Shown: piece by piece, positions 20,882 through 32,114 of the stretch
How positions within the stretch are numbered: position 1 is the stretch's first letter
Layout: each line of letters opens with the position of its first letter
Assembly (NCBI GenBank): GCA_023055425.1
Contig: JALGPY010000007.1
Location: 15,572,001-15,636,000, forward strand
Source of the DNA: Linanthus parryae
Taxonomy: Eukaryota > Streptophyta > Magnoliopsida > Ericales > Polemoniaceae
DNA: 64,000 bases
Direction: 5' to 3'
The notes under the pieces: generated by a model
Database searches by the model: none
The model's input: the letters and a program-made list of their open reading frames with translations, nothing else
Told to the model about the DNA's origin: nothing
Translations under genes and position numbers: made by a program

Positions 20882-22843
20882 CACTACAGAAATCTTAGCA
20901 AATACCACACTTTATTTGTAGCATTTGAACAAATGCGGTAATTGATACCCTAAAGCAGCATTATTATTAATGTTGCAAAGTAAATGATGTAATATTGTAG
21001 AATTAATCCTATAATGCTGCAATTTTTAACTAAACAGCTTAGAAATTGCAGCATTAATACAATAATGATGCAATGGATGGTAATATTGTAGCACTAATTA
21101 CATTAATGCTGCTTTTTTAGTTCTATTTTGCAGCATTAACAACCTAACGCTGCAATCACAAAACATTTGGGCGAAATTCAAACTTTCACTAAACATTTTG
21201 GGGGAATTGAAATTTCATTGAAAATTAGAACCACCCCCTAATCAACTAACCCTAATAAACCCACATAACACTCTCATCTCTCACCCCTCACCCGTATGAA
21301 CAAAGACAGAGAGAGAGAGAGAGAGGCGAATACACAGTAGAGAGGGGGAGACGGAGATGAGGGAGAGAGAGAGAGAGGGAGACGGAGATGGAGATGAGGA
21401 AGAGATCGAGAGGGAGAGGGTGAAGAGGAGGAGATGAGGAAGCTTCGGACCTCCCGTCGTGCTCTCTGACCTCTTCATCTTCCCCTCTCTCTCTGTCTTG
21501 GTCTCTTCCACCGGCCAACGACCACCACCGCCGAATGGAGCATCCGCCGTTCCAGATCTGGTGAGTCTCTCTCTCTCCCTCCCTCTCTCTCTCTATGTCT
21601 CTCTCCGTCCTTATTTCACTCTCTCTCTCTCTCTATCTCTCTGTCTCGGATCTGTTTCTATTGCAGGGGCGGTGGTGAGGCGGAATAGGCGGTGATTCGG
21701 GCGACGGGACTTCTGGTGACGGTGATTTTGATGGCGAGTCTCTCTCTCTCTCCCTCTGCGTTCCAGATCTGTTGAGTGTTCTCTCTCTCTCTCCCTCTCT
21801 CCATCCTTATCTCTCTCTCTCTCTATCTCTCTCTTTCTCTCTCCCTCTGCGTTCTAGATCTGTTGAAGATTTGGGGGGTGGTTGAAGATTCGGAAACCTG
21901 AAACCCAGAACCACTCCGAACCCCGGACAAACCCAGAACCGTCTGTTTCTCGATCTGTTTGATGTATGTGAAATTTTGTTCAGCTTTTTCTTATTTTTGA
22001 TGTGTTAAATTGATTCGTGCAGTTCATTACACAGGGACTTAGCTTGATGGTACCAAATTCGATTCTAGCCGTGACAAGGGCGATCCTTTCAAGTTCACTC
22101 TTGAATTACTTGGATTTCGCTTTCTGTAGCTGTGTTCGCCGGTTGAAGGGTGGTTTTGTGTAGTTGAGTTCGCTGGTTTTGTGTAACTGTGTTCCTTTTC
22201 TTCTTCCCCTTGTAATTTTTCCCAGAATGTGTTAATTTTAGAGAGATTTCTGGATGTGGTTGTGTTGTAAATCAAGAATCTTGTAATTTCAGAGAGATTT
22301 CAGTTCTTGCTGTTGTTGTTATTGTTATTGTTATTGTAATTGTTTATGTTTAGATTTTCTTATTGGTATTGTTTAGATTTGTTCTTGTTTTTGTTGTGAC
22401 AAATCAGTTAATAGAAGAATTCTTTCAAAAAGAAAGTAAATAGAAGAATGAAGATAAACAAATGAAGTATGTACAATGCAGCATTAAGCTCTAATAATGT
22501 TGCAATCTGATTCAAAAATGCAGCATTAAGCTCTAATAATGCTGCAAAAATTTATTAAAATATGCAGCATTAAAGTCCAATAATGCTGCAATTTGATTCC
22601 AAATGCAGCATTAGTGTGTTAATGCTGCAAAGTGTGAGTAGAGCTGTGCAGCATTAGTTAATGTTGCAAGTAATGCTGCTTTTTGCTAGTAGCATTAGCT
22701 TAATGCTGCAATAAAAAAAACAGCACTGGCTAATGCAGCATTAGCTTTAATGCTGCAATTAATGCTTTTTTGCTAAATACAGCATTAGTTTCAGCAAAAA
22801 CCGCATTTTCTTAATGACGTTTTTGCTAAGATTTCTAGTAGTA
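20882..22843. mobile_element. Non-autonomous CACTA (En/Spm-type) transposon, 1962 bp
   Basis: The left end reads CACTACAGAAATCTTAGCAAA. The complement of the right end reads TACTACTAGAAATCTTAGCAAA, with the outermost C changed to T. Both are flanked by AAA (20879-20881 and 22844-22846), fitting the 3-bp duplication of CACTA elements. Both subterminal regions (about 20930-21160 and 22475-22800) are packed with GCAGCATTA and its complement TAATGCTGC, often as close inverted pairs; such arrays are where CACTA transposases bind in known elements. The interior (21250-22330) has CT microsatellites and no transposase frame. It looks like a gene-leader-type sequence, perhaps captured from the host. 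Confidence 0.88.
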
Positions 22844-23522
22844 AAATAATACATGGTCTGTGTTGGCATGTTGCCATTGAATGTTACATTTGGTACCCGA
22901 TTTCTATAATAATACAGTCATGTAAAAGAAAATCTTTTGAAATGCATCTAGGCTCCTGTGTCTCAATTTTTCCCAATTTTCCAAGTTCCAAACATTGAGT
23001 TTCTCCAAACCCTTTGATGCAAGTGGACTAGATGTTCTTCGTGTCATAGGGTCACTATCTTAAAATATTAGTGGGTCGTATGTAAATTGAACAAAGTTTT
23101 ATTGCGGATATTTACAGAGTTCGGGGATGTACCATAATTATTACAAATGTGAAGTTTGTGGGTCAGGCGATAAATTCTGTAAAATTTACTGGTTATAGTG
23201 TCTTTCCATAAATGTTGTGGAACATTTTAGAATATTCATTTTCATAAATCACGTTTTATAATTTTTTTAGAATTACATCATATTGCCGGGTTCGAACCCG
23301 AAACTTCATGCAGGGGCTTCAAACGCTTTATCACTGAGCTAACACTCATTTACTGTTTTTATAAAGTTTCTGTCATAGTACAAGTTTTATGAAATTTATT
23401 GGTGATATTATAACAACTGTTCTAACTTATTGTATGAACTATCTATGTCGTGCCTAAAGACACGATTTTAATAATGCGTAGTTTAGAATATAAATGTTAC
23501 AAGTTTATGAGATGTACCATAG
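22844..23522. other. Intergenic; holds a tRNA-like element, otherwise nothing recognised
   Basis: AT-rich sequence without coding signal between the CACTA element and the LINE. The only structured part is the tRNA-like segment listed separately. Confidence 0.6.
23283..23352 (-). repeat. tRNA-like pol III promoter, possible SINE head
   Basis: The minus strand reads TTAGCTCAGTGATAAAGCG, a good A box. About 35 bases later comes CGGGTTCGAACCCG, a perfect T-arm with a B box. No full tRNA cloverleaf was found: the acceptor stem and anticodon arm do not pair convincingly. A tRNA-derived SINE head is more likely than a tRNA gene. The SINE body and tail would lie toward lower coordinates and could not be delimited. 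Confidence 0.5.
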
Positions 23523-26500
23523 TTTTTATTTTTTATTTTTTTGGTCAAACATTAGAATTATATTACTTAACTGCAGAGAAAATGCCTATTATATCATCAT
23601 CCAAAATGACTTTCAAATCTAAAGGGGTCTGATATGACCCACTATTACAAAAATCTCCTCTTTTAGCCGCTTTGGCTATCCAGTCAGCAGCAGCATTCCC
23701 TTCTCTAGGGGTGTAGTTGAAAGAGCACTGCAAACTGGCACTGAAAGCAGACACATCTTTGAGCATCTGGGTGCAGCACCATAGAGGCTCACCTTTCTTC
23801 TGTAGAGCTAGCCACATGTCCTTGTTATCAATCTCAAAAATGCACCTTCCCATCTCAAATGAGGCTGCCATGATTACTGCATCCCTTAGAGCTAAATCTT
23901 CACCTTGCATTGCTGAGCTGCAGAAGAAAGAAGTCGAATGCTTTAGTAGAACACTCCCTTTCCAGTCTCTCACAATGATGCCAGAAAACCCTTTGCCTGT
24001 TTCTTGGTTAAAAGCACAATCTGAATTTATTTTCACCTGATTTATCTCAGGGGGCTTCCACTTGACAGGGGAAGGTCTAGCAAGAGACATAGTAGAAGCT
24101 TGAGGTTTTGTGTGCACTTGGCTGAAAGCAGTAGCTTCTTCTTTAGCTATTCTGACTACATTAAGAGCTGAAGGGGGGACCTTGTTGAAGATGAAGTTGT
24201 TTCTTGCCTTCCAAACATTCCAGAGAGTGTAAGCAAGGGTACTCTTTTGTGCCTCATCCAGCTTTTGCAATCTCTCCAAGAGCCAACTTTCAAATCTCCT
24301 GACCATATTGATTGGGTAATTGTTCACAGCTGCATTATCATTCCATATCTGCTTTACCCAGGGACATAACAACCAGAGGTGTTCTATGCTTTCATCAGCC
24401 ATATTACAAATAGGGCATACAGGAGTAGACATCTTTCTGATGGCCATGTTTACACCAGTTGGGATGCCATTTTGACACACTTTCCATAAAAAAGTATTAA
24501 TTTTTGGAACACACTTAATATTCCATATCTCCCTCCACAAGGAGGGATCATGAGTGAATGGGCTTGAGGCTCTGCAACCCTCTGAAGTAGCAGCATTTTT
24601 GATGGCTGCACATCCACTTTTGACAGTGTAGCTGCCATTTTTAGTGATTGGCCAGATAAAGCAGTCTTCTTGCTCCACAATAGGGAGATTGATTTTCTTG
24701 ATAGCTTCTACAGAGTCTGCATCACATATTGTGTTCGGGGTATTCCAATCCCAGCTTCTCCTGTCAGGTTCCAAAACATCTGCTACCTTCTTAATGGAAG
24801 TTCCACTGACATTATTGACTAGTTTCTTTGGGATTTGACCATTAGGTAGCCAAGCAGAATCCCAGAAAGGGATGGTGTTACCATTACCAACTTGCCATAC
24901 TCCATGTTTTTTGAGGAATTTAATACCTTCAACTATGCTTTTCCAGCTCCAAGAAGCCACTGAAGGCTTCTTAACTTGCCAAAAATTGTCGTGGGGAAAA
25001 TATTTGGATTTCAACACTTTTCCCCATAAGGTGTCTTGATTCTTCCACAACCTCCAAGCTTGATTAGCTAGAAGAGCACTATTTATCTGGGTAAAGTCTT
25101 TAAACCCTAGACCACCTGTTGCTTTGGGTTTGGTAAGAGTATCCCACTTCACCCAATGAGTTTTCCTGTCTCCTTGTGAATTATTCCAAAAGAAATCAGA
25201 GACTTTCCTTCTCAGAAGTTGGCACAGCTTTTTGGGTATCTGGAAGACAGACATAATATATGTTGGTATGGCCTGCAAGACAGCCTTTATAAGGGTCTCC
25301 TTCCCTGCAGGACTGAGGCTAACAGCCTTCCAGCTTTGAACTTTGCTGTTGGTTCTAATGAGAATAGCTTCAGTACATTGTTTGCTAGAGTTTCCCCAAT
25401 ATAGAGGCATTCCTAAATATTTCCCATCAGGGTCATTAATAGTAACTTGAAAGATTGAGGCAATTTGTTTTTTTGCAGCAGATGACATATTTTTGCTAAA
25501 AATAGCACATGATTTGTTCCTATTTATTGCCTGACCTGTGGCGTAGCAGTATCTTCCTAACACCTCCTCCAAGACTTTGCAGTTTTGAGGATTTGCCTTC
25601 GCCACAAACATGGCATCGTCAGCAAATAATAGATGTGTAATACTGGGACAGTTCCTAGAAATCTTGAGGCCTTTGTAGTCCTTCTCCACCACAGCCTTCT
25701 TTAGCATAGTGGAGAGACAGTCAGCAGCCAAGATAAATAAGTAGGGGGATAGGGGGTCTCCTTGTCTGAGACCCCTCTCTGGAGCAAATTCAGGAAGAAG
25801 ATTACCATTGACCTTGATACAGTAGGTTACACTTGTAATGCAGGAGTGAACCAGTTTTATCCAATGAGAGTTGAAGCTCAGTTTTTTCATTAAACATATG
25901 ATAAAATCCCACTCAAGGCAGTCATAAGCTTTATGCATATCAAGCTTTAGCCACAAAGCCCCCTTTCCCTTTCTTTTTCTGAACCAAGTAATGCATAACT
26001 TCTTGAGCAACAAGGACATTATCTTGTATTTGCCTTCCTCCTATAAAAGCACTTTGTTCCTGAGAAATAATTTCTGTGAGAATAGGCTTCAATCTTTGAA
26101 CCATAATCTTAGTAATCACTTTGTATAGAAAATTGCATAGAGCAATTGGTCTATATTGAGTAACCTCTTCTGGCACTTTAACCTTGGGAATCAGGGCAAG
26201 GATAGTTTTGTTTAGACCTGGAGGTAGAACAGCTGTTTGAAAGAAATCTTTAATCATCTGACATACCTCCTTGCTCAGAATATGCCAATATTTTTGAAAG
26301 AAAATGCCATGGTACCCATCCATACCTGGGGCTTTGTGAGCACCCAAATTGAAAACTGCATCCTTTATTTCTTTTTCAGATATTGGTGCCATAAGATGGG
26401 TATTCATTAGGTCAGTAACTAGTACCTCAATCTCTTCAAGAACAGGATTCAGGTTCCTTTCTCCGCTATGCTTGTAAACTTGCTAAAAATGTTGCATAAA

Positions 26501-28165
26501 AATCAATTGAATATGTTCTGAATCATCCACCCAATTTCCTTCATTCTTGATTCTTCATATCCTGTTATGGCTCCTCCTTTGAATTGTAGTGGCATGGAAG
26601 AATTTGGAATTTTTATCACCCCAAGTTAGCCACTTTACCCTGGCTCTTGCAGCCCAATATTGTTCTTCCTGGATCCAGAGTTCTTCAATCTTCCTCTTTA
26701 GGCTCTGTATTTCCACACTACTTTCTTGAGTACTTGTGTTGTTGATCAAACCTGTAAGTCTCTCTTTGCACTTGAAAATTTGCTTTTTTGCATTCTTGAA
26801 TGTTCTCCTACTCCATCTTTTGAGTTCTCTTGTGCATTTATCTTGTTTCTGATGTAATGTTCCTATGATTCTCCAAGCATTAGAGATGATCTCCTCACAC
26901 TCTTCATGGTCCATCCAGAAGGTCTCAAATTTGAAATTCTTTGCAATTAGCCCCCCTTTACCTGCTGTAAACATCACCAATGGGCTATGGTCTGATCCAA
27001 TAGGTGGTAATGCCCAAACTTCAGCATGGGGGAAGAGCAGTCTCCACTTCAAGTTTGCTACAGCTCTATCGATTCTCTCCTTAATGGTTTTAGCACTATG
27101 TCTATTGTTGCACCAAGTATAGTGACACCCATTGCAGCCAATATCATTAAGATCACAGTAGTGTAGAAACTCGGAGAAATTATTAACCCTAGCTTGGGAA
27201 AGGGCATTACCTCCTTCCTTTTCTGAGGCCTCTAACACATCATTGAAATCCCCAATACATAGCCAGGCCATAGAAGAGGAATTATACTGGTTGACCATCT
27301 GATTCCAAAGCTGTCTTCTATCTCGTATCTTGGGACAGCCATAAATGAAGGAGAGGCGCCAATCTTGGTTACATCCTCCATTTCTCACCATCACATCCAC
27401 AATGTTCTTAGTACTTCTCAAGATCTTGAAGGAAAAATCATCATTCCACAATAGTAGAATGCCTCCTGACTTGCCTTCCGGTTCAACACTCTATCTGTTT
27501 GCAAAACCAAGCTTTCTCCGAACTACTTCTGTTTTTTTTTGAGTCATTTTCGTTTCTAATAAACATACTATAAGGGGTCGTACCTGGAGAATAATCTCAT
27601 TTAGGTGTCGAACTGTCAGGTCATTCCCCAGCCCCTGACAGTTCCAAACAATTGTATTCATTTCCCCCCTTGGGGCTGTTTAAGGTCAGCCACCACACCT
27701 TCATCAGAGATAGCCTTTTCCAAAGCATTCATTTTTTCAGCAAACATTTGTGCCTTCTTGATTTCATCCTCTGTTGGCAGGTCCGGAGGGAAGATGATAG
27801 CTTTCGAATTTTTGGAGCTCCTTTTGGCAATACCTTTCCTCTTCTTTTGTGCTTTCTGATTGCACTGTATTGCTAGTATGTACTTCACATTCTCTGCAAT
27901 CTTCTTATGTTCTAGTTCATCAATATTTGACAGCGCTGTAATGGCAGAGCTTGATGAGCCACATTGCTTTTTGTTGACACAATCAAGTTCAGAGTCTTCC
28001 TTATCAGGCCTTTTCCTTTTAAGTGAGAGGAGAGTTTTGAAGACTGTAGCTAGCTGAAAGTCAATAAAAGGGTTTATTTTTGACGGGGAAGTATTTTCAA
28101 GAACTGAGATGATTTTGTTTGTAGCAATGGGCTTCAAAGAAAGGCAAATGGATTCCAGATTATAC
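23523..28165 (-). mobile_element. L1-type LINE with terminal RNase H domain, 5' truncated
   Basis: Minus strand. The C-terminal part of ORF1 is followed by ORF2 with endonuclease, reverse transcriptase, zinc-binding motif and RNase H. A T-rich tract at 23523-23541 is the complement of a poly(A) tail. The ORF1 piece starts abruptly near 28165, so the copy seems truncated at its 5' end, which is usual for target-primed reverse transcription. A few stops and a frameshift inactivate it. No convincing target-site duplication was found. Confidence 0.88.
23563..27661 (-). pseudogene. LINE ORF2: endonuclease, reverse transcriptase, zinc motif, RNase H
   Basis: ORF2 starts with the ATG at 27661. The endonuclease (about 26850-27661) has WNCQGLG, GDFNDVLEASEKEGG and the catalytic SDHSPL. 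Reverse transcriptase (about 24800-26400) has KAPGMDGYHGIFFQKYW, RPIALCNFLYKVITK, GLRQGDPLSPYLFIL and the active site LLFADDAMF. A zinc-binding box CPICNMADESIEHLWLLCPW follows near 24370-24440. A plant-type RNase H closes the protein (INSDCAFNQETGKGFSGII, ending NAAADWIAKAA). In-frame stops occur in the endonuclease (after KLGFANR) and at about 26460-26555. A frameshift separates 25940-26407 from 23563-26019. The damage is light, so the copy is relatively young. Confidence 0.92.
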
Positions 28166-28167
28166 AA
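27658..28167 (-). pseudogene. LINE ORF1 C-terminal part
   Basis: The open stretch of 169 codons lacks the N-terminal domain and zinc knuckle expected of plant LINE ORF1. It matches the layout of the C-terminal half of ORF1 in the second LINE (54413-55348): VFKTLLSLKRKRPDKED here against VFKQFVSLKRQREVVD there, followed by lysine-rich segments. Its TGA stop overlaps the ORF2 start codon as ATGA. ORF1 proteins bind the LINE RNA; here only the basic tail is left. Confidence 0.75.
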
Positions 28168-28350
28168 TTAGTTTTTGTAACTTTTGTGAAGTTTGTGTGG
28201 AAAAAATAATTTCTAAAAATTTTGTGGGTGAAAAGTGTATTTTCATATCCGTCATATAATTTATATATTTACAAATTGTGTTTTTATTAGAAATTTTGTG
28301 GGCTGTAGTCTTTTTTTTCTTCCTTTTCTTAGGTGACGGCAACTCTTTTA
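28168..28350. other. Junction between two LINEs, no gene
   Basis: AT-rich. A T-rich tract at about 28311-28331 may be the complement of the poly(A) tail of the older LINE relic. Confidence 0.45.
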
Positions 28351-28813
28351 TTAGTTGATGACAATTGGGTTTGGAATATCCATAACATCATCAAAAAAAT
28401 TGAGCAGCCCATTGGGTCGTTGTATTGTGCCCCACGAACATATTCGATAAAGTGAGCCCATGTCTAGCAAATTCGTGGGCCACTTTGTTGCCTGGGCGCC
28501 CAGTGTAGCGGAAGAAGATAACTCGTTGGAACAGTCGAGATAATTGCCAGCTGTCTTGCAACATAATTGAATCCTCAAACTCAAACACTTCGCTACACCT
28601 GTTTGAGTTCCATCTTACAGTTTCTCTATCAAAAGTGGAGAGTTCGATTCCACTTCGACTTTCCGTTCGCCTTTACTCACCGCTAGCGGGATTGCTGTAA
28701 CGATGGCCATCGCCCCTGCCTCCCTTGTTGATTTGACAGTCGCTAATGAAGTTGTTGTGGAATGTCGTTGATCATTTGGTCAATCTTCTTGGAACCTGGA
28801 TTATCCAATCTAA
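28351..28813 (-). pseudogene. LINE relic, 3' part: RT linker fused by deletion to RNase H
   Basis: Minus strand. Next to the MITE, 28741-28813 reads LDNPGSKKIDQMINDIPQQ, the linker that normally precedes reverse transcriptase in plant LINEs. It is followed directly by an RNase H-like tail (AMAIVTAIPLAVSKGERKVE near 28650-28715, then FFRYTGRPGNKVAHEFARHG near 28450-28530). The whole RT and zinc-binding region is absent, so a large internal deletion has occurred. Stops and frameshifts are frequent. This is the 3' end of the relic that continues at 29222-30125 and 46407-47770. Confidence 0.7.
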
Positions 28814-29218
28814 GAGCATGTTTTGTTCCAGCTTAAAATCTCAATAATATGATGAAAATAATGTAAGATGAAACTGTTTGGCATGCGTTGAAAATTTAGA
28901 ATTAAAATTTAAATGCGCTTGGCAACATCTGTAACTTCTACTACCAAATTTATAATAAAAGTCTTTATATGAACTTATGATATGTCTAAGATGTTTTGTC
29001 TTTGCCCTAATTAATAATTCATGCATTAACAAGATAATAGAGTATGATATTTCAGACGTTATACCTAAAAAATCTCCAAAATTGGAGATTATATAATCTG
29101 CAGATTATTAGCCAACTTAAATTAAAATCTGACTAAAAAAATCTACGAAACAAACGAGATTACATTTTTTGGCAGATTTTAATCTCAAATGAGATTTAAT
29201 CTCCAACCAAACATGCAC
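28814..29218. mobile_element. Tourist-like MITE, 405 bp, inside the LINE relic
   Basis: The left end GAGCATGTTTTGTT and the complement of the right end GTGCATGTTTGGTT form the inverted repeats. They are flanked by a perfect TAA duplication (28811-28813 and 29219-29221), as for PIF/Harbinger-derived MITEs. The LINE relic's coding sequence continues on both sides. Confidence 0.8.
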
Positions 29219-29221
29219 TAA

Positions 29222-30125
29222 GTATATCACTGAAGTAGTCTTCCAGAATGTAGGTTATTTCCCATTCCTTCGTCTTTCATCTTGCTCTTCTAATTGTTGC
29301 TTTGGTATGGAAGCATCTTGTGTTTTTATCTCAATTTTCAACCGCTGAACTCTTGACCTTTGAAGTCACATATCTTCCTCCCTTATCAAGAGATTATTGA
29401 TCTCACCTCTGTAGCCTTCAATTTCCTTAGCTATTCTGTCGATGCTAGGTTACATCTCGAGGGCTGCAATCTTTTCTCATAGAAACTGATTTTTTTTATT
29501 AAGACTTTCAAAAACAAGATTGTTTCACTCTTTTAGCCTTGGACCCATATTCTCCATCTTCTTCCCGAGGGGGCCTCCCACATGTTCCAAGTGTGTTTTA
29601 TTACCTCAGAGCACTCTTGGTGGTCTAGCCACATTGATTCAAACAGGAATCGAGATTTCTTCTTTTCTACTTCTCGACCACCACCTCAATCAGGTTGTGA
29701 GCCAAAATGGAGCTCGTCAGATGATTAACTCGGGCAGCCCCAAACTTCTCCAACCAGGTTACATTCCCACAGCTCTGTCTAGTCTCTCCTTAGTCTTTTT
29801 TTTTTTTTTTTTTCATTTTTGGGGTTGCTAGTCCACGTAAATGTGTGACCTTTGAACCCTATATTGAAATGCGTTGTCAGAAAGATGGTTTTCGAAGTCT
29901 GCATTCAATTGGGTATCTACAATAATACCCCCTTCCTTCTCATCTATTGACGTGATTGCGTTGAAATAGTTAATCACACACCACGACATGGCTACATCAT
30001 TCTTGAGTCGCGAGAAGCTTCAAGGAGTTACTCGTCTCATTGCTAATTGGGTGACCATAAAACCCATAAGCTGCCACTGAAAGTCACCTTGTTCCTCTTA
30101 TAAGACAATAGATGTGATGCATAGA
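29222..30125 (-). pseudogene. LINE relic: endonuclease C-terminal half and linker
   Basis: Reading on the minus strand from 30120, the frame gives GFYGHPISNE, then (in shifted frames) FNAITSIDEKEGG, GFKGHTFTWTSNPKNE, KERLDRAVG, WLEKFGAARVNHLT, FESMWLDHQECSEVI, LQRSRVQRLK and NTRCFHTKATIRRAR. These are in the order of a plant LINE endonuclease followed by the pre-RT linker. Many stops and frameshifts show great age. The N-terminal half of the same endonuclease is at 46407-46640, on the far side of the nested LTR elements. A T-rich run at 29794-29816 interrupts the domain. Confidence 0.82.
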
Positions 30126-30533
30126 TGTTAAGGATTGTAAGTTGCACATTTTAGTAGGTTATTGAACTCTTCTTAACTTGCTTTTAAGTGTAATTTATTC
30201 ATTATATACCTAATTCTAGACTTATGCTTGTCTTTGTAGTTTTGGTTGTTTTTATCTCATTTTGTAGGTAAAATCGTGATATGAAACACAAGAGGCTAGC
30301 TAGGGGAGAGCTTGAATGATGATTGGAGGGGCCAAGAGACATGAAGAAGGTACTTGGAGGGCGCTTGATTAGAAGATTAGTGAAGATTTGAGTGGCCAAG
30401 ATTGAAGACAAAGCAAGATAGAAGGCCAAACCTACATCAAAGGGGCTTATTTGAAGATAATTTAACGGAAAAGGGGTTAAAATGGAGTTTCTCAAATGTT
30501 CAAGGGTTGATTTGAAGATTATCTAACGGAGGG
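30126..30533 (+). repeat. Solo LTR A, left part
   Basis: Starts TGTTAAGG after the target copy ATAGA (30121-30125). Continued at 44971-46406; total length without the insertion is 1844 bp. It is split by the Athila-type element, whose GAGGG duplication is at 30529-30533. Confidence 0.8.
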
Positions 30534-32096
30534 TGATGCGCAAACTAACGTGCTGTTCGCAAGTATACGAATCTTGTAATACCGGGCGTAATTAAGCTCG
30601 GGTGATCGTTCCCACGAGGACTATTTCGGGTTTTTCGAGAGATCAGTTTTAACTTCCAGAGTATAAAAGGAGGAGTAGTTTGGGATTGTGATTAACTATA
30701 AACTAAAAATAAACAAAATAAAACGCAAATATTTTTTGTGACGTTTTTCTGAAAATCTTTAAAGTTGTAAATCTAAGGTTTGGAATACTAGGTCCAGGAT
30801 CCCCTAGGGTTTCTTCAGAATTATGTTCTTCGGTTTGATATGAAAACACTCAGCAGTTTTAATTACCCGTGCCACGTACCGATTGTGCAGTAACCTTTCA
30901 GATTCCACACGCTGTCACGATCCTGCAGACTTTCGGGTTCCTGTTAAGCTGCCTAACTCTGCAGTCTTGTTATAAGTCTGCTAGGGTTTCTAACCTGTCC
31001 TGATGGCCCGGGTCAGATTCTCTAACAGTTGGTCTATACGTTTTGGCTAGCCCTATCTCCCTTTCTCTGGTCGGTCTATCAGGGTAAGGTACTAAATCCT
31101 GTCTTTTCTTCCTAACCCTAACCTGACGTTTTCACCTACAGGCTCGGGTCTATAGCAATTCTGGTTCGCGACTCCGATCATGCATAAACAGATATAATCA
31201 AAGACATAATAACTGATAATACTGCTGAATTAAGATAACGTAATCATGAATTCATACTCAAACTGCAGAACAATGTTTGAAAACGAAACCCTAGGTTCAC
31301 CGAGAACCTAGGTAAAAGGTTTAGCTACTAAACGACATAACTAATTAACAAAGTTTCTGAAATAAGAGAGAGAATAAGATCAAACTAAGTCTTCGGATCT
31401 GGATGAGTGCTTCCGTGCTCTCCCGGGATGCTCAGACTTGTCCTTGGATAAATTGTCTTGTGTGTTGTTGTGTTCAAAACGAGTCTGGACGAGTCTTTTT
31501 ATAGTGCTGGCGAAGTTTCTGGAACTTGTCATTATTTACGAAACTGCCACTGCCCGAAACTGCCTCAGTTTTTGTGCTGTCTGCGTATCTTCTCCTGTGT
31601 TGTTTTCTTCACTTTGTGCTTGCTGTCTGCGTATAATACGCAGGCCCTGCGTATAATACGCAGACAGGGACCCTTCTGTGCCTCCATCTTCTTCTTTCTG
31701 CGTATTTTCTCCCCCTGGCTGCGTATAATACGCAGGGGCTGCGTATAATACGCAGACAGGGAAGAAAAACTGTCCAAAACCCCTCTCCCTCCTTGCTGCC
31801 TGCGTATTTTACGCAGGGTCTGCGTATTATACGCAGACAGCAAGGCAGGATGCTCTTTTCTGCCTCTGTTTGCCTCCCGCTGCATTCCCGGGCCCTGTTC
31901 CTGCATAGACAACATGAACACACCTGCGATCATATCCAATAAAAGTACGGAAAATGCAGAAATTTATAAAGAGCAAATAACTGTCTCGTTCCTAAAACCG
32001 AGGCTTTCCGAGGGTGAAAATTGGCTAAAACGTGAGTTTTCCGGCACAAATGCACAAAAATCGAGCTATAAGATAACCCCTATTTGGGCGTTATCG
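30534..32096 (-). repeat. 3' LTR of Athila-type element (1563 bp)
   Basis: Starts TGATGCGCAAAC and ends GTTATCG, the last A of the usual CA mutated to G. A TATA box (CTATAAAAAGAC on the minus strand) lies at about 31494-31505. It holds three paired palindrome units (31623-31667, 31716-31759 and 31797-31840) and two half-units. Confidence 0.95.
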
Positions 32097-32114
32097 AATA
32101 CCCCCGCACTAAAT
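32097..32114 (-). other. Polypurine tract of Athila-type element
   Basis: The minus strand reads ATTTAGTGCGGGGGTATT immediately before the 3' LTR. Three similar purine-rich tracts occur further inside the element. Confidence 0.8.

Noticed and set aside
21281..21695. Serine/leucine-rich open frames in the CACTA interior
   Set aside because: They arise from CT/GA microsatellites.
23283..23352. Functional tRNA gene
   Set aside because: A and B boxes are present, but acceptor and anticodon stems do not form, so it is listed as a tRNA-like repeat instead.
31565..31939. Open frames with repeated LRIIRR and AYYTQ peptides in LTRs and the 36-kb spacer
   Set aside because: They are translations of the palindromic DNA repeat in several frames and carry no protein domain.
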